In this document: piece after piece, positions 1 through 11,408 of the stretch | Position numbering within the stretch: the first letter of the stretch is position 1 | Layout of the letters: each line of letters opens with the position of its first letter | Assembly (NCBI GenBank): GCA_001998905.1 | Contig: MLAA01000008.1 | Span: forward strand, 55,922 to 119,921 | DNA from: Rodentibacter caecimuris | GTDB taxonomy: Bacteria; Pseudomonadota; Gammaproteobacteria; Enterobacterales; Pasteurellaceae | DNA length: 64,000 nucleotides | Direction of reading: 5' to 3' | Made by a program: the position numbers and the translations under genes | The notes under the pieces: model-generated | What the model was told of the DNA's origin: nothing | Seen by the model: only the letters and a program-made list of their open reading frames with translations | Database searches by the model: none

Positions 1-661
1 CGGTTTCTTGTAGGCAAATTTCTCCACTTTCATAATCTGCCAAAAATCCTACCATTTGAGAATTAGGAAATGCCCAAGGTTGATTAGAAAAATAACGAAT
101 ATTTTTTACGTTAATACCCGTTTCCTCCAAAACTTCTCGTGTTACGGCTTGTTCAAAGGTTTCCCCTACTTCTACAAATCCCGCCAATGTAGTATAGATT
201 CCCCCTTTATGACGAAGATGGTTCGCCAATAATATATCCGTACCTTTTCTTACTGCGACAATAATAGACGGACAAATAACTGGATAACAACGGTAACTAC
301 AAGATTCGGATTGACATTGCAATGCTAATTCTTCTTTTACAATTGATGTCGGTGTGCCACATTTTCCACAAAATCGATGGGAACTCAAAAAATGATTAAT
401 TTCGACTCCGCGACTCAGTAAATAGAATTGCTCTGTAGGACGAAATAGCTGATCTCGTAAAGAATAATATGCCCTCGTATCAATAGTCTCTTGAACTAGC
501 CACAAAGGCTGATTATTCCATTCACCAATGATTCTCCCCGACAAATCGACACTTCCAACTTGCCAAGCCTTACCAAAAGGTAACTGATCTTCTATTAAAT
601 GTATTGTCGAACCTCGAGTAAACAGCCAATAACCATAATCTTCGGTTTGTATTTTTTGCAT
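1..661 (-). CDS. nudC: NADH/NAD-capped RNA pyrophosphatase NudC, 3' end outside window
   Basis: The reading frame opens with ATG at 661 and runs off the left edge, leaving 220 codons. NudC hydrolyses NADH to NMNH and AMP and removes NAD caps from RNA. A zinc ribbon is visible (FCGKCG, then a C-x4-C pair about 19 residues on), followed by a complete Nudix box of the form GFVEVGE...REVLEETGI, with the metal-binding glutamates in place. The downstream stretch QPWAFPNS is the NudC-specific sequence after the Nudix box. The gene lies downstream of rpoC on the same strand but behind a strong terminator, so it is probably transcribed separately. A DNA uptake signal (701-709) lies just upstream. Confidence 0.93.
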   Translation of the reverse strand, partial: MQKIQTEDYGYWLFTRGSTIHLIEDQLPFGKAWQVGSVDLSGRIIGEWNNQPLWLVQETIDTRAYYSLRDQLFRPTEQFYLLSRGVEINHFLSSHRFCGKCGTPTSIVKEELALQCQSESCSYRCYPVICPSIIVAVRKGTDILLANHLRHKGGIYTTLAGFVEVGETFEQAVTREVLEETGINVKNIRYFSNQPWAFPNSQMVGFLADYESGEICLQET

Positions 662-700
662 AGTTTTCCACTAAATATAATTTCTTAATTCTAAAAAATG

Positions 701-709
701 ACCGCACTT
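701..709 (-). repeat. DNA uptake signal sequence (USS), representative of 21 copies
   Basis: Exact AAGTGCGGT cores (either strand) begin at 701, 5128, 10444, 11373, 18482, 20294, 22291, 26158, 28916, 33363, 36506, 37502, 43812, 48951, 52713, 53453, 54153, 55478, 56830, 61612 and 63759. One-mismatch copies occur at about 5055, 14808, 54980, 58804 and 60618. These are the signals that Pasteurellaceae of the H. influenzae type recognise during natural transformation. Many copies are in intergenic DNA or at gene ends. The positions were found by eye and a few copies may be missing. Confidence 0.93.
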
Positions 710-727
710 TTATTCTTTGATAAGAAT

Positions 728-753
728 AAAAAAAACCCGAACAATTGTTCGGG
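728..753 (-). terminator. Rho-independent terminator of the rplJL-rpoBC operon
   Basis: A perfect 7-bp stem CCCGAAC/GTTCGGG with loop AATT is followed on the minus strand by eight T residues. It lies 17 bp past the rpoC stop codon. Confidence 0.93.
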
Positions 754-769
754 CTTTTTACTAATTTAA

Positions 770-3700
770 TTACTCTGCGTCATCTGCCATATTTAACATT
801 TCAGCGAGATTTGCTGTTGCATCATCAGCGGTCATGATGAATTCATCGGCAATCGCCGCTTCATCAGCCTCTGATAATTTTACGGTTACTTCTTCAACCC
901 TACGATGTTTATGGCGATTTTGATGATAAGCAAAACCGGTACCCGCAGGAATTAAACGACCAACAATAACATTCTCTTTTAAGCCACGTAGTTCATCACG
1001 TTTACCAGCTACTGCTGCTTCCGTTAATACACGTGTCGTTTCTTGGAATGATGCCGCTGAAATAAAGGATTCCGTTGCAAGAGAAGCTTTAGTTATACCT
1101 AACAGCTCACGCTCAAATTCTACCAATGGTTTTCCTTCTGCTGCGCGTTTTCGGTTGACAATTTTTACCCTTGCCACTTCGACTTGCTCTCCTTCAAGGA
1201 ATTCAGAATCGTAAGCATTTTTAATCACTGCCTTACGCAACATTTGGCGAACGATCACTTCAATGTGTTTGTCGTTAATTTTTACCCCTTGCAAACGATA
1301 AACTTCTTGAACTTCATTCACAATATAATCAGTTACAGCGTGAATACCACGTAAACGTAAAATATCGTGTGGAGTTTCAGCACCGTCAGAAATTAAATCG
1401 CCACGTTCGACCAATTCACCCTCAAAGACATTAAGTTGACGCCATTTCGGGATCATCTCTTCATAGACTTCACCACCGTCTGTTGGCGTAATTAATAAAC
1501 GACGTTTACCTTTAGTCTCTTTACCAAAAGAAACAATTCCCGAAATTTCAGCCAGAATTGCAGGTTCTTTTGGTTTACGAGCTTCAAATAAATCTGCTAC
1601 TCGTGGAAGACCACCCGTAATATCTTTCGTTCCAACCGATTCTTGTGGAATACGAGCAAGTGGTTCACCAACACGTACGGCAGCACCATCTTCAAGACTG
1701 ACTATCGCTTTACCAGGTAAGAAATACTGAGCGATAACGTCTGTTTCAGGTAAGAATACATCATTTCCTGCCGCATCAACCAATTTAATAGTCGGGCGTA
1801 GATCTTTACCGGCCGTAGCACGTTCACCAACATCTTGTACAACGATTGAAGATAAACCAGTTAAGTCATCAGTTTGACGAGTAACTGTTAATCCGTCAAT
1901 CATATCAACAAATTTTACGAAACCAGCGACTTCGGAAACAACTGGCATTGTATGTGGATCCCAATTTGCTACCGTCTCACCAGCACTAACTTCTTGTCCA
2001 TCCCCCTTCGTTAATACTGCACCATAAGGCACTTTATAATGTTCTTTAGTACGTCCGAAAGTATCCACAACCGTTAATTCGCTATTACGGGAAGTTAAAA
2101 CTAAATTTCCTTCATTGTTTATAACAAATTTTGCATTAGAAAGACGTAACGTTCCGGCATTTTTAACCTGAACACCAGATTCCTTCGCTGCGGCCGATGC
2201 CGCACCACCAATATGGAATGTACGCATCGTCAGCTGAGTACCCGGCTCCCCAATTGATTGAGCAGCAATAACACCAACAGCTTCACCTAAATTGATAAGA
2301 TGACCACGGGCCAAATCACGACCATAACATTTCGCACATACGCCATAATCCGTATCGCAAGTTACTACAGAACGAACTCGTACACTATCTACCGAATTTT
2401 GATCCAATACATCACAAAGTTTTTCATCTAATAATGTATTACGAGCTATAAGCACTTCATCTGTACCTGGTTTCAAGATATCTTCGGCAACAACGCGTCC
2501 TAATACTAATTCACGCAATGGCACTTTCTCATCTCCACCTTCAATTAATGGAGTAGTCATAATACCTTCGTGTGTGCCACAATCTTCTTCAACAATTACT
2601 AAATCTTGTGCGACATCAACAAGACGGCGGGTTAAATAACCTGAGTTTGCCGTTTTTAATGCCGTATCAGCCAAACCTTTACGCGCACCGTGAGTTGAAA
2701 TAAAGTATTGTAAAACGTTCAAACCTTCACGGAAGTTTGCCGTAATAGGGGTTTCAATAATTGAACCATCTGGCCGAGCCATCAAACCACGCATACCAGC
2801 CAACTGACGAATCTGTGCCGCAGATCCCCGAGCCCCCGAATCCGCCATCATAAAGATACTATTGAAAGACGCTTGTTTTTCCAATTGACCTTCACGGTTA
2901 AGTACTTCTTCGGTAGAAAGATTTTCCATCATCGCTTTCGCAACACGTTCATTAGCTGCAGCCCAAATATCGATTACTTTATTATAGCGTTCGCCTGCCG
3001 TAACCAAACCAGATTGGAATTGTTCTTGAATTTCGGCCACTTCTTCTTCCGCTGCTGAAATAATTTCATATTTCTTCTCAGGAATAACCATATCATCAAT
3101 ACCGACCGAAGAACCGGAACGAGCTGCATAAGCAAAACCGGTGTACATAATTTGGTCGGCAAACATAACTGCATCTTTTAAGCCCAAACGACGATAAGCT
3201 TCATTGATTAATTTTGAAATTGCTTTTTTACCCAGAGTTTGATTAAACAAGGCATAAGGCATTCCTTTCGGCGCAATCATCCACAAAATAGCCCGACCAA
3301 TAGTCGTATCTGTTAAGGTTGTTTTAGATTCAAATTCGCCTTGTTCATTTTTACTGTACTCAGTAATACGCACTTTAACACGAGAGTGCAGTTCTGCTTG
3401 CCCTGTACGGTACGCTTTCTCTGCCTCACGAGAATCCTGCAATAACATTCCCTCACCTTTACCATTGACTTTATCACGTGTCATATAGTAAAGACCTAAT
3501 ACAACGTCTTGTGAAGGCACAATAATCGGATCACCGTTTGCTGGAGATAGTACGTTATTGGTTGACATCATCAAAGCGCGGGCTTCGAGTTGAGCTTCCA
3601 ATGTCAATGGAACATGAACTGCCATTTGGTCTCCATCGAAGTCCGCATTAAATGCTGCACAAACTAACGGATGTAACTGAATCGCTTTACCTTCAATTAA

Positions 3701-5023
3701 GATAGGCTCAAAAGCTTGAATCCCTAAACGGTGTAAAGTCGGTGCACGGTTTAACAAAATAGGATGCTCTCTAATCACTTCAGCAAGAATATCCCAAACA
3801 ATAGCATCTTCGCGCTCAACCATTTTTTTCGCCGCTTTAATGGTTGTTGCGTAACCACGACTCTCTAATTTTGCATAAATAAACGGACGGAATAATTCCA
3901 ATGCCATTTTTTTCGGTAAGCCGCATTGATGCAAATGTAAGTAAGGACCAACAGTAATAACTGAACGACCAGAATAGTCTACACGTTTACCTAATAAATT
4001 TTGACGGAAACGACCTTGTTTCCCCTTAATCATATCCGCCAAAGATTTCAGTGGACGGCGGTTAGAACCAGTAATTGCACGACCGCGGCGACCGTTATCT
4101 AATAATGCATCCACAGACTCTTGTAACATTCGTTTTTCATTACGTACAATAATATCTGGTGCAATGAGATCTAAAAGACGTTTTAAACGATTATTACGGT
4201 TAATTACTCGACGGTATAAATCATTTAAATCAGATGTAGCAAAACGTCCACCGTCAAGAGGAACTAATGGGCGCAAATCAGGCGGTAATACTGGTAAAAC
4301 AGTCATGACCATCCATTCCGGCTTGTTACCGGATTGTAAAAATGCTTCCAATAATTTTAAACGTTTAGTAATTTTTTTACGTTTAGTCTCAGAATTAGTT
4401 TCCTGTAGCTCTTCGCGTAATTTTTCGCATTCAACTTCAAGATCGATACCTTTTAACAGATCTTGAATCGCTTCCGCTCCCATTTTGGCTTCAAATTCAT
4501 CTTGCCAACGATCTTCCGCATCTAAGAACTGCTCTTCCGTCAAAAGTTGACCACGTTCAAGATCCGTCATTCCTGGCTCAGTAACGATATACATTTCAAA
4601 ATAAAGCACTCGTTCAATATCACGCAGTGGCATATCTAATAATAAGCCGATACGAGACGGTAAAGACTTTAAAAACCAGATATGTGCAACCGGGGAAGCA
4701 AGCTCAATATGCCCCATGCGTTCACGACGAACTTTAGTTTGCGTAACCTCTACGCCACATTTTTCACAAATTACACCACGGTGTTTTAAACGTTTATACT
4801 TACCGCATAAACATTCATAATCTTTTACTGGCCCAAAAATACGAGCACAAAAAAGACCGTCTCTCTCAGGTTTAAACGTACGGTAGTTAATAGTTTCCGG
4901 CTTTTTCACTTCACCGAATGACCAAGAACGAATCATATCTGGCGATGCAAGCCCAATTTTAATCACATCAAAATCTTCACTAGTTTTTGATTGTGCTTTT
5001 AAAAACTTCACTAAGTCTTTCAC
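770..5023 (-). CDS. rpoC: DNA-directed RNA polymerase subunit beta'
   Basis: The product is 1417 residues, normal for a gammaproteobacterial beta' subunit. The N-terminal zinc-binding site is visible (CLCGKYKR...CEKCG, about residues 70-90). The catalytic NADFDGD motif, whose three aspartates hold the active-site magnesium, is near residue 460. The second zinc site ([11 protein letters not shown]) is near residue 815-900, and the trigger-loop and jaw regions follow. It is the largest subunit of the core enzyme and pairs with RpoB, whose gene ends 134 bp upstream. That gap holds one exact and one imperfect uptake signal in opposite orientation but no good terminator, so rpoB and rpoC are read together. 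The ATG at 5023 has an SD-like AGGAG about 8 bases upstream. Confidence 0.98.
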   Translation of the reverse strand: MKDLVKFLKAQSKTSEDFDVIKIGLASPDMIRSWSFGEVKKPETINYRTFKPERDGLFCARIFGPVKDYECLCGKYKRLKHRGVICEKCGVEVTQTKVRRERMGHIELASPVAHIWFLKSLPSRIGLLLDMPLRDIERVLYFEMYIVTEPGMTDLERGQLLTEEQFLDAEDRWQDEFEAKMGAEAIQDLLKGIDLEVECEKLREELQETNSETKRKKITKRLKLLEAFLQSGNKPEWMVMTVLPVLPPDLRPLVPLDGGRFATSDLNDLYRRVINRNNRLKRLLDLIAPDIIVRNEKRMLQESVDALLDNGRRGRAITGSNRRPLKSLADMIKGKQGRFRQNLLGKRVDYSGRSVITVGPYLHLHQCGLPKKMALELFRPFIYAKLESRGYATTIKAAKKMVEREDAIVWDILAEVIREHPILLNRAPTLHRLGIQAFEPILIEGKAIQLHPLVCAAFNADFDGDQMAVHVPLTLEAQLEARALMMSTNNVLSPANGDPIIVPSQDVVLGLYYMTRDKVNGKGEGMLLQDSREAEKAYRTGQAELHSRVKVRITEYSKNEQGEFESKTTLTDTTIGRAILWMIAPKGMPYALFNQTLGKKAISKLINEAYRRLGLKDAVMFADQIMYTGFAYAARSGSSVGIDDMVIPEKKYEIISAAEEEVAEIQEQFQSGLVTAGERYNKVIDIWAAANERVAKAMMENLSTEEVLNREGQLEKQASFNSIFMMADSGARGSAAQIRQLAGMRGLMARPDGSIIETPITANFREGLNVLQYFISTHGARKGLADTALKTANSGYLTRRLVDVAQDLVIVEEDCGTHEGIMTTPLIEGGDEKVPLRELVLGRVVAEDILKPGTDEVLIARNTLLDEKLCDVLDQNSVDSVRVRSVVTCDTDYGVCAKCYGRDLARGHLINLGEAVGVIAAQSIGEPGTQLTMRTFHIGGAASAAAKESGVQVKNAGTLRLSNAKFVINNEGNLVLTSRNSELTVVDTFGRTKEHYKVPYGAVLTKGDGQEVSAGETVANWDPHTMPVVSEVAGFVKFVDMIDGLTVTRQTDDLTGLSSIVVQDVGERATAGKDLRPTIKLVDAAGNDVFLPETDVIAQYFLPGKAIVSLEDGAAVRVGEPLARIPQESVGTKDITGGLPRVADLFEARKPKEPAILAEISGIVSFGKETKGKRRLLITPTDGGEVYEEMIPKWRQLNVFEGELVERGDLISDGAETPHDILRLRGIHAVTDYIVNEVQEVYRLQGVKINDKHIEVIVRQMLRKAVIKNAYDSEFLEGEQVEVARVKIVNRKRAAEGKPLVEFERELLGITKASLATESFISAASFQETTRVLTEAAVAGKRDELRGLKENVIVGRLIPAGTGFAYHQNRHKHRRVEEVTVKLSEADEAAIADEFIMTADDATANLAEMLNMADDAE

Positions 5024-5157
5024 AAATATTCTCCTGTCGGAGTTGAAGGTTTTAAAGTACGGTCAAAAAATGATTTATTCTTAAATTTCTCTCATCACGA
5101 ATCAAGAGACAAAGACTAATCTTTATGACCGCACTTCGGCGATTTTAAACAAGAATA

Positions 5158-8100
5158 TTATTCTTCATCTAGCTCAATATTTAAACCAAGCGAGCGAATT
5201 TCTTTCATAATTACATTGAAAGATTCTGGCGTACTTGGATCCATCTGCTGGTTGCCGCCCACAATGTTTTTATACATTTTGGTACGACCGTTCACGTCAT
5301 CGGATTTAACGGTAAGCATTTCTTGTAGAGTATAAGCTGCACCATAAGCTTCAAGCGCCCAAACCTCCATTTCACCGAAACGCTGACCACCAAACTGAGC
5401 TTTACCTCCCAACGGCTGCTGAGTAACAAGACTATACGAGCCGGTTGAACGTGCGTGCATTTTGTCATCAACCAAGTGGTTCAATTTAAGCATATACATA
5501 TAACCGACAGTTACAGGACGCTCAAATTTCTCACCAGTACGTCCATCATAAAGGGTAATCTGGCCTGATGTAGGTAATCCACCTAATTCTAACAAGCCTT
5601 TAATTTCGCTTTCATCCGCACCATCAAAGACAGGTGTAGCAATCGGTAACCCTTTACGTAAGTGTTCCGCCAAACGTAGAATTTCTTCATCGCTGAACGT
5701 GCTTAAATCCACTTTTTGTGAACCATTACCTAAGTCATATGCTTTCTGCATATAGCCGCGTAATTTTTCCACTTTTTGTTTTTGTTTAAGCATCGCATTA
5801 ATTTGGTCACCAATGCCTTTTGCCGCTAAACCTAAGTGAGTTTCAAGGATTTGACCAATATTCATACGAGAAGGAACCCCTAACGGGTTAAGTACGATTT
5901 CTACCGGTTGGCCATTTTCATCATACGGCATATCTTCAACCGGATTAATTTTCGAGATAACCCCTTTGTTTCCGTGGCGACCTGCCATTTTATCACCTGG
6001 TTGAATTTGGCGTTTAACCGCAAGGTAGACTTTTACCACTTTCAATACGCCTGGCGCGAGATCATCACCTTTGATAATTTTCTTACGTTTAACTTCAAGT
6101 TTAACTTCAAAGTCTTTACGTAATTCTTCATACTGTTCGGCAAGTTGCTCTAATTGGTTTTGTCTGGCTTCATCATCAATAGCTTGTTCCAACCATTTAA
6201 TGCGCTCAAGCTTATCCAATTGTTTCTCATCAAAACCGCTTGCAATCAAGAGGCTACGGACACGAGCAAATAAACCAGCTTCTAAGATCTCCAACTCTTC
6301 AGATAAATCTTTTTTCGCTTGTTTTAATTGCATTTCTTCAATTTCTAGCGCCCGCTTATCTTTCTCCACACCATCGCGCGTAAATACCTGCACATCAATA
6401 ACAGTACCTGATACGCTATTTGGCACTCGCAATGAAGAATCTTTTACATCTGATGCTTTCTCACCAAAAATAGCACGCAGTAATTTTTCTTCTGGAGTTA
6501 ATTGGGTCTCACCTTTTGGTGTTACTTTACCTACAAGGATATCACCGCCTTTCACTTCGGCACCTACATAAACGATACCTGATTCATCTAGTTTACTTAA
6601 TGCGGATTCACCCACATTAGGAATATCGGCAGTAATTTCTTCAGCACCTAATTTCGTATCTCGAGCGACACAGGAAAGTTCTTGGATATGAATAGTTGTA
6701 AACCGATCTTGTTGTACAACACGTTCAGAAACCAACATTGAGTCTTCAAAGTTATATCCGTTCCACGGCATAAATGCCACACGAATATTTTGACCTAAGG
6801 CCAATTCACCAAGGTCTGTTGACGGACCATCTGCTAAAATTTCACCACGATTAATCGGCTCACCTAAATTCACACAAGGAATTTGATTGATACAGGTATT
6901 TTGGTTTGAACGGCTATATTTTACTAAATTATAAATATCAATACCTGCTTCACCAGCAATAGTTTCATCTTCATTGACTTTAATAACAATACGGGATGCA
7001 TCTACATATTGAACCGTACCACCACGTTTAGCAATTACTGCAACACCTGAATCTAATGCAATCGGTTTTTCCATTCCCGTACCAACCAATGGTTTATCCG
7101 CACGTAGCGTCGGCACGGCTTGACGTTGCATGTTCGCGCCCATCAATGCACGGTTAGCATCATCATGTTCGAGGAATGGAATTAATGCAGCTGCTACCGA
7201 AACCACTTGTTGCGTCGAAACATCCATATAATGAATTTCTTCCGGACGGTACAATCCAGATTCACCACGTTCACCACGAGCGGTAACAAAAGCATCTGTA
7301 AAACGATTATTTTCATCAAGATTCGAATTAGCCTGAGCAATAATATAATTTGCTTCATCAATCGCAGACAAATATTCAATTTCTTCCGTCACTTGTCCGT
7401 CAACCACTTTACGATATGGTGTTTCTAAAAAACCGTAATCATTAGTACGCGCAAATGCAGAAAGTGAGTTAATCAAACCAATGTTCGGGCCTTCTGGCGT
7501 TTCAATCGGACATAAACGTCCATAGTGGGTATTATGTACATCTCGAACTTCAAAACCGGCACGCTCACGAGTTAAGCCACCCGGACCTAATGCAGAAATA
7601 CGACGTTTATGTGTAACCTCTGACAATGGATTATTCTGATCCATAAACTGTGAAAGCTGTGAAGAGCCAAAAAATTCTTTCACTGCGGCTGAAATCGGTT
7701 TTGGGTTAATTAAATCTTGTGGTGTAATGGCATCTAAATCGCCTAAAGACAAGCGTTCTTTAACTGCTCTTTCTACACGCACTAACCCAATACGAAATTG
7801 GTTTTCAGCCATTTCACCGACGGAACGAATACGACGGTTTCCTAAATGGTCAATATCATCAACTTCGCCGTTACCGTTACGAATATCAATCAGCTTACGC
7901 ATTACGCTGATAATATCCTCATTACTTAATATGCCACTACCGGTACCTTCCTCCGCACCAATAGAACGATTAAATTTCATACGTCCAACGGCGGACAAAT
8001 CATAACGTTCTGGGGAGAAGAATAAATTATGGAATAACGCTTCCGATGATTCTGGTGTAGGTGGCTCGCCCGGACGCATCATACGGTAAATTTCATATAA

Positions 8101-9186
8101 TGCCGAAATGCGATCACTGGTCGGATCAACACGCAAGGTTTCAGAAATGTAAGGACCGAAATCCAAATCATTGGTAAATAATGTCTCAATGGTTTTATAA
8201 CCAGCTTGTGCTAATTTAGCCAAAATCTCCAAAGAAATTTCCATATTAGCTTGGCAAATTAATTCACCAGTTTCAAGATCGACATAATCTTTTGCTGCCA
8301 CTTTGCCTACAATATACTCTGTAGGCACCACAACTTGATTAATATTGTCTTTTTCTAAAGCACGAATATGGCGTGCAGTTACCCGACGACCTCGTTCAAC
8401 ATAAATTTTACCGTTCGCTTCAATATCAAAACTTGCGGTTTCACCACGTAAACGTTCAGGAACTAATGACATTAATAATTTATTATCAGCGATTTCAAAG
8501 ATAATTTTATCAAAGAAAAGATTTAAAATATCTTCGACACTATAACCTAAAGCGCGTAAGATAATGGTTGCTGGTAATTTACGACGGCGGTCAATACGAG
8601 CATAAAGGTTATCTTTCGGATCAAATTCAAAATCCAACCATGAGCCACGATAAGGGATAATACGGGCATTATACAGAACTTTCCCTGAAGAATGAGTTTT
8701 CCCTTTATCACTATCAAAAAATACACCTGGACTACGATGTAGCTGTGAAACAATCACTCGCTCGGTACCATTGATTACAAAAGTACCATTATCAGTCATT
8801 AGGGGAATTTCTCCCATATAGACTTCATTTTCCTTGATATCTTTAATTGCGCGCGAGGATGATTCTTTATCATAGCTAACTAGACGTAATTTTACACGTA
8901 AGCCAGCAGCATAAGTTGAACCACGAATTTGACATTCTCTCACATCAAATTCAGGCTCTTCCAAACGATAGTCAACATATTGTAATTCCGTATAGCCATT
9001 ATTGCTTACAATCGGAAAAACAGAGCGTAATGCGGCTTCTAAGCCTTGCTGACCTTCTGGATCTTTCTTAATAAATTTATCGAAAGAGTCCAATTGAATA
9101 GTTAATAAATAAGGTACATTTAAAACTTGCGGCCGTTTGCCGAAGTCTTTACGAATTCGTTTTTTTTCGGTATAGGAGTAAACCAT
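5158..9186 (-). CDS. rpoB: DNA-directed RNA polymerase subunit beta
   Basis: The product is 1342 residues, the same length as E. coli RpoB, when started at the ATG at 9186. That start follows an AGAGGAACCCT ribosome site and gives the conserved opening [19 protein letters not shown] longer in-frame start at 9228 adds 14 residues unlike the family. The rifampicin-binding region ([15 protein letters not shown], then [13 protein letters not shown]) has the wild-type Asp, His and Ser at the three commonest resistance positions. The C-terminal half has the usual GNKGVIS and [15 protein letters not shown] stretches. It forms the catalytic cleft of RNA polymerase with RpoC. The gene lies 268 bp after rplL with an attenuator-like hairpin between. 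Confidence 0.98.
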   Translation of the reverse strand: MVYSYTEKKRIRKDFGKRPQVLNVPYLLTIQLDSFDKFIKKDPEGQQGLEAALRSVFPIVSNNGYTELQYVDYRLEEPEFDVRECQIRGSTYAAGLRVKLRLVSYDKESSSRAIKDIKENEVYMGEIPLMTDNGTFVINGTERVIVSQLHRSPGVFFDSDKGKTHSSGKVLYNARIIPYRGSWLDFEFDPKDNLYARIDRRRKLPATIILRALGYSVEDILNLFFDKIIFEIADNKLLMSLVPERLRGETASFDIEANGKIYVERGRRVTARHIRALEKDNINQVVVPTEYIVGKVAAKDYVDLETGELICQANMEISLEILAKLAQAGYKTIETLFTNDLDFGPYISETLRVDPTSDRISALYEIYRMMRPGEPPTPESSEALFHNLFFSPERYDLSAVGRMKFNRSIGAEEGTGSGILSNEDIISVMRKLIDIRNGNGEVDDIDHLGNRRIRSVGEMAENQFRIGLVRVERAVKERLSLGDLDAITPQDLINPKPISAAVKEFFGSSQLSQFMDQNNPLSEVTHKRRISALGPGGLTRERAGFEVRDVHNTHYGRLCPIETPEGPNIGLINSLSAFARTNDYGFLETPYRKVVDGQVTEEIEYLSAIDEANYIIAQANSNLDENNRFTDAFVTARGERGESGLYRPEEIHYMDVSTQQVVSVAAALIPFLEHDDANRALMGANMQRQAVPTLRADKPLVGTGMEKPIALDSGVAVIAKRGGTVQYVDASRIVIKVNEDETIAGEAGIDIYNLVKYSRSNQNTCINQIPCVNLGEPINRGEILADGPSTDLGELALGQNIRVAFMPWNGYNFEDSMLVSERVVQQDRFTTIHIQELSCVARDTKLGAEEITADIPNVGESALSKLDESGIVYVGAEVKGGDILVGKVTPKGETQLTPEEKLLRAIFGEKASDVKDSSLRVPNSVSGTVIDVQVFTRDGVEKDKRALEIEEMQLKQAKKDLSEELEILEAGLFARVRSLLIASGFDEKQLDKLERIKWLEQAIDDEARQNQLEQLAEQYEELRKDFEVKLEVKRKKIIKGDDLAPGVLKVVKVYLAVKRQIQPGDKMAGRHGNKGVISKINPVEDMPYDENGQPVEIVLNPLGVPSRMNIGQILETHLGLAAKGIGDQINAMLKQKQKVEKLRGYMQKAYDLGNGSQKVDLSTFSDEEILRLAEHLRKGLPIATPVFDGADESEIKGLLELGGLPTSGQITLYDGRTGEKFERPVTVGYMYMLKLNHLVDDKMHARSTGSYSLVTQQPLGGKAQFGGQRFGEMEVWALEAYGAAYTLQEMLTVKSDDVNGRTKMYKNIVGGNQQMDPSTPESFNVIMKEIRSLGLNIELDEE

Positions 9187-9395
9187 AGGGTTCCTCTGTT
9201 TGTTGTCAGTGACCCACAAATCGCACACATAATTATATTATGTGGCAGTGATTAAGATACCGTTTATTAGATGACCGCACTCTGAACCTTACTTCTGTAG
9301 TGGGTGACTTAAATTAAAAAGCTTAATCTAATTTAAGTTAAACAGAAACCATTAAACGGAAAATGTTTTCTGTCATGTGCCGTTTGACAGCACAA

Positions 9396-9423
9396 AATGG
9401 CTGATGGAAACCCACCAGCCATT
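9396..9423 (-). terminator. Hairpin in the rplL-rpoB gap (attenuator or processing site)
   Basis: An inverted repeat (AATGGCTG-TGG against CCA-CAGCCATT with one bulge) follows the rplL stop codon. The T-run after it on the minus strand is only four bases. The rplL-rpoB gap of E. coli carries a partial terminator and an RNase III site that set the ribosomal protein to polymerase ratio, and this hairpin sits in the same place. Confidence 0.65.
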
Positions 9424-9454
9424 AAGCCTAAAACAAGGCATAAGCAAATCAAAA

Positions 9455-9826
9455 TTATTTGATTTCTACTTCTGCACCTGCTTCTGTTAATTCTTTCTTA
9501 AGAGCTTCAGCTTCTTCTTTAGAGATGCCTTCTTTTAAGTTAGCTGGAGCAGACTCAACTAAGTCTTTAGCTTCTTTTAAGCCTAAACCAGTCGCACCGC
9601 GTACTGCTTTGATTACAGCTACTTTATTTGCACCCGCAGATTTAAGAACTACATCAAACTCAGTTTTCTCTTCTACTGCTGCTGCACCACCTGCTGCTGG
9701 AGCTGCCGCTACTGCCGCTGCTGCTGAAACACCGAATTTTTCTTCCATCGCAGTAATTAATTCTACGATTTCAGTTACAGATTTAGAAGCAATCGCTTCA
9801 ATAATTTGTTCGTTAGTTAATGACAT
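9455..9826 (-). CDS. rplL: 50S ribosomal protein L7/L12
   Basis: Starting at the ATG at 9826 gives 123 residues with the usual N-terminal dimerisation helix ([12 protein letters not shown]). An Ala-rich hinge follows at about residues 34-52, and then the conserved C-terminal domain ([20 protein letters not shown]...[11 protein letters not shown]) that recruits translation GTPases. L7/L12 forms dimers on the L10 stalk of the large subunit. An upstream in-frame ATG (9835) would add three residues; the AGGAATTG site fits the later start better. The gene follows rplJ by 57 bp. Confidence 0.97.
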   Translation of the reverse strand: MSLTNEQIIEAIASKSVTEIVELITAMEEKFGVSAAAAVAAAPAAGGAAAVEEKTEFDVVLKSAGANKVAVIKAVRGATGLGLKEAKDLVESAPANLKEGISKEEAEALKKELTEAGAEVEIK

Positions 9827-9883
9827 AACAATCAATTCCTAAAGTAAATAAAGTTAAAAAGATTAAGAAACGCTTTATAAGAA

Positions 9884-10375
9884 TTAAGCTGCTTCTTGTA
9901 ATTTGTCGCGCAATGCCGCCAAAGTGCGAACAAGTTTACCTGCCGCCGCTTCTTTCATTGTGCCCATTAAGCGAGCAATTGCTTCTTCGTAAGTCGGTAA
10001 TGTTGCTAAGAACTCAACATCTTGGATCTTACCTTCAAAGGCTGCACCTTTAATTTCAAACTTATCATTTGTTCTTGCAAATTCTTTGAACAAACGTGCC
10101 GCAGCACCAGGATGTTCATTAGAAAATGCGATAAGTGTTGGACCTACAAACGCATCTTTTAAGCACTCATAATCTGTCCCTTCAACAGCACGACGTAATA
10201 AAGTATTACGTACAACACGCATTGAAACGCCAGCTTCACGAGCCGCTTTACGTAATTCAGTCATTTTATCAACAGTTACGCCACGAGAATCTGCAATAAC
10301 CGCTGAAAGCGCACCTTTGGCTGCTTCATTTACTTCAGCAACAATTGCTTGTTTGTCTTGAAGATTTAATGCCAT
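9884..10375 (-). CDS. rplJ: 50S ribosomal protein L10
   Basis: The product is 163 residues, the standard length. It opens [15 protein letters not shown] and has the conserved [12 protein letters not shown] region of the rRNA-binding domain. The C-terminal helix ends [14 protein letters not shown] and carries the L7/L12 dimers. L10 anchors the ribosomal stalk on 23S rRNA. In related bacteria the L10-L12 complex also binds its own mRNA leader to repress the operon, and a long leader is present here. An AGGAGC ribosome site precedes the ATG. The gene heads rplJL-rpoBC. Its usual upstream neighbour rplA is 23.7 kb away because the APE-DAR cluster lies between them. Confidence 0.97.
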   Translation of the reverse strand: MALNLQDKQAIVAEVNEAAKGALSAVIADSRGVTVDKMTELRKAAREAGVSMRVVRNTLLRRAVEGTDYECLKDAFVGPTLIAFSNEHPGAAARLFKEFARTNDKFEIKGAAFEGKIQDVEFLATLPTYEEAIARLMGTMKEAAAGKLVRTLAALRDKLQEAA

Positions 10376-10615
10376 TGGCTTTTAGCTCCTGAATACACTC
10401 TGCTACTTTCGTAAGCAGAATTTACAAAATTCTCAAAAAATTGACCGCACTTTCATGCGATTTTCTGAGCCTAAGGTGTCCAGAAGCAGAAAATTCTGTC
10501 TGTTCACCATCTATGTAGGAAAATTAAGTGTTACCACACCTACAGTCTTGGATGAGGCTTGAATAAGGTCAAGCACCATCATTTTTACGATAATTAAACC
10601 GCAAAATAAGGCGAC
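10376..10615 (-). promoter_or_regulatory. rplJ leader mRNA (probable L10-L12 autoregulatory region)
   Basis: About 240 bases separate the predicted promoter from the rplJ ATG. The stretch can form several stems and includes one uptake signal (10444-10452). E. coli rplJ has a similarly long leader bound by L10-L12. I infer the same role here from position and length; the exact binding fold was not modelled. Confidence 0.55.
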
Positions 10616-10648
10616 ATGATAGTCGTTTTTTTTTCACCTGTAAAGGTG
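10616..10648 (-). promoter_or_regulatory. Sigma-70 promoter of the rplJL-rpoBC operon
   Basis: On the minus strand there is a -35 TTTACA (10639-10644), a 17-base spacer and a -10 TATCAT (10616-10621). The -35 box lies in the centre of a palindrome, CACCT-GTAA-AGGTG (10635-10648). This promoter would make the operon independent of rplKA, which is 23 kb upstream. Confidence 0.75.
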
Positions 10649-10918
10649 TAATTTAGATTTATTAAATAAAAATACTGATAGTAATGGTCACCCCCAAATT
10701 CACAATCACTCGGGTTACACCTAGGTAATGAGGATTGCAAAAATATTGCTATTACCAATAACGTTATAATATAAATTCACTCAGCACGATTTGAGAAACG
10801 CACAAAATCTACACGAATCCAGTCTCAGAAAATACATACACGATAGCGTTCAATAATATTATTAATATATAGAACAGAGATTTTCATACTAATCGATGCA
10901 TTTACTATATTAGCAAAT
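10649..10918. other. Non-coding gap between the APE-DAR cluster and the rplJ promoter
   Basis: These 270 bases are AT-rich and contain no gene that I can recognise on either strand. I see no strong terminator after the last cluster gene; the only dyad is the AT-only stretch near 10855-10870. Transcription from the cluster may therefore run on into rplJ. Confidence 0.5.
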
Positions 10919-11365
10919 CTAAGAAATCGGTTTAAAATCAAACGCGCGTTGTACTGCACTTTGCCAAGAATAAGGCGTTTGTAGCTGCATTTCTTGTGTA
11001 TTTATCTCAACCGCAACTTGCGTTGTACTTCCTACTGTGAGCTTTTCACCGGTTAGAAGATCAATAATGCGATAATCAAATCGAATACAACTCTCATACT
11101 CGACCAATTCCACATATACTCTGATCTTTTGGCGAAAACGCGCTGATTTTACATACTTTAAATTGAGTTGCACGATAGGCCAAGCATAGCCACTTTCTTT
11201 CATCACATCGTAATGATAGCCTATCGTCTCTAAAAAAGCACAACGAGCCATTTCAAGGTATTTTACATAATGTCCATGCCACATAATATGCATTGAATCA
11301 ACATCAAAAAACTGAACTTCGTAATCAGAAAAATGCTGGCAATAGATATGTTTTTTTCTTCTCAT
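10919..11365 (-). CDS. apeK: 4-hydroxybenzoyl-CoA-type thioesterase of the APE cluster (ApeK-like)
   Basis: A hotdog-fold protein of 148 residues. The motif VQFFDVDSMHIMWHGHYVKY near residues 17-36 is the classical thioesterase signature, with the catalytic Asp followed by H-x-x-Y. Such enzymes release acyl chains from ACP or CoA. In APE clusters of E. coli and Xenorhabdus a protein of this type is called ApeK. It is the last gene of the block and reads toward rplJ. A terminator made from two facing uptake signals separates it from the lipoprotein gene upstream, so its expression may depend on readthrough. Gene letters for this cluster follow the published E. coli/Xenorhabdus scheme from memory. 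Confidence 0.85.
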   Translation of the reverse strand: MRRKKHIYCQHFSDYEVQFFDVDSMHIMWHGHYVKYLEMARCAFLETIGYHYDVMKESGYAWPIVQLNLKYVKSARFRQKIRVYVELVEYESCIRFDYRIIDLLTGEKLTVGSTTQVAVEINTQEMQLQTPYSWQSAVQRAFDFKPIS

Positions 11366-11370
11366 ACATA

Positions 11371-11400
11371 AAAAGTGCGGTCATTATTTACCGCACATTT
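11371..11400 (-). terminator. Terminator formed by two inverted uptake signals
   Basis: The 7-bp stem GTGCGGT/ACCGCAC (11375-11381 and 11390-11396, loop 8) is built from an exact uptake signal facing a partial one. Four further A/T pairs are possible, and T residues follow on the minus strand. Pairs of inverted uptake signals acting as terminators are well known in Haemophilus. Confidence 0.8.
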
Positions 11401-11408
11401 GATAAAAT

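Noticed and set aside
5052..5136. Inverted uptake-signal pair between rpoB and rpoC as a terminator.
   Set aside because: The two copies are about 65 bases apart and one is imperfect, so no compact hairpin forms; a terminator here would cut off rpoC.
4164..6571. Plus-strand open frames of 100 and 166 codons inside rpoC and rpoB.
   Set aside because: They lie wholly within essential genes read on the other strand, are Ser/Arg-rich as expected for antisense of Lys/Glu-rich codons, and have no ribosome site.
9459..9842. A 127-codon open frame opposite rplL.
   Set aside because: It is the antisense shadow of the highly biased rplL codons; its low-complexity Ala/Ser sequence has no start signal or family resemblance.
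10649..10918. Search for att sites, integrase or IS ends at the two borders of the 23-kb block.
   Set aside because: No transposase or integrase gene and no matching direct or inverted repeats were found by eye at 10.6-10.9 kb and 33.9-34.1 kb.
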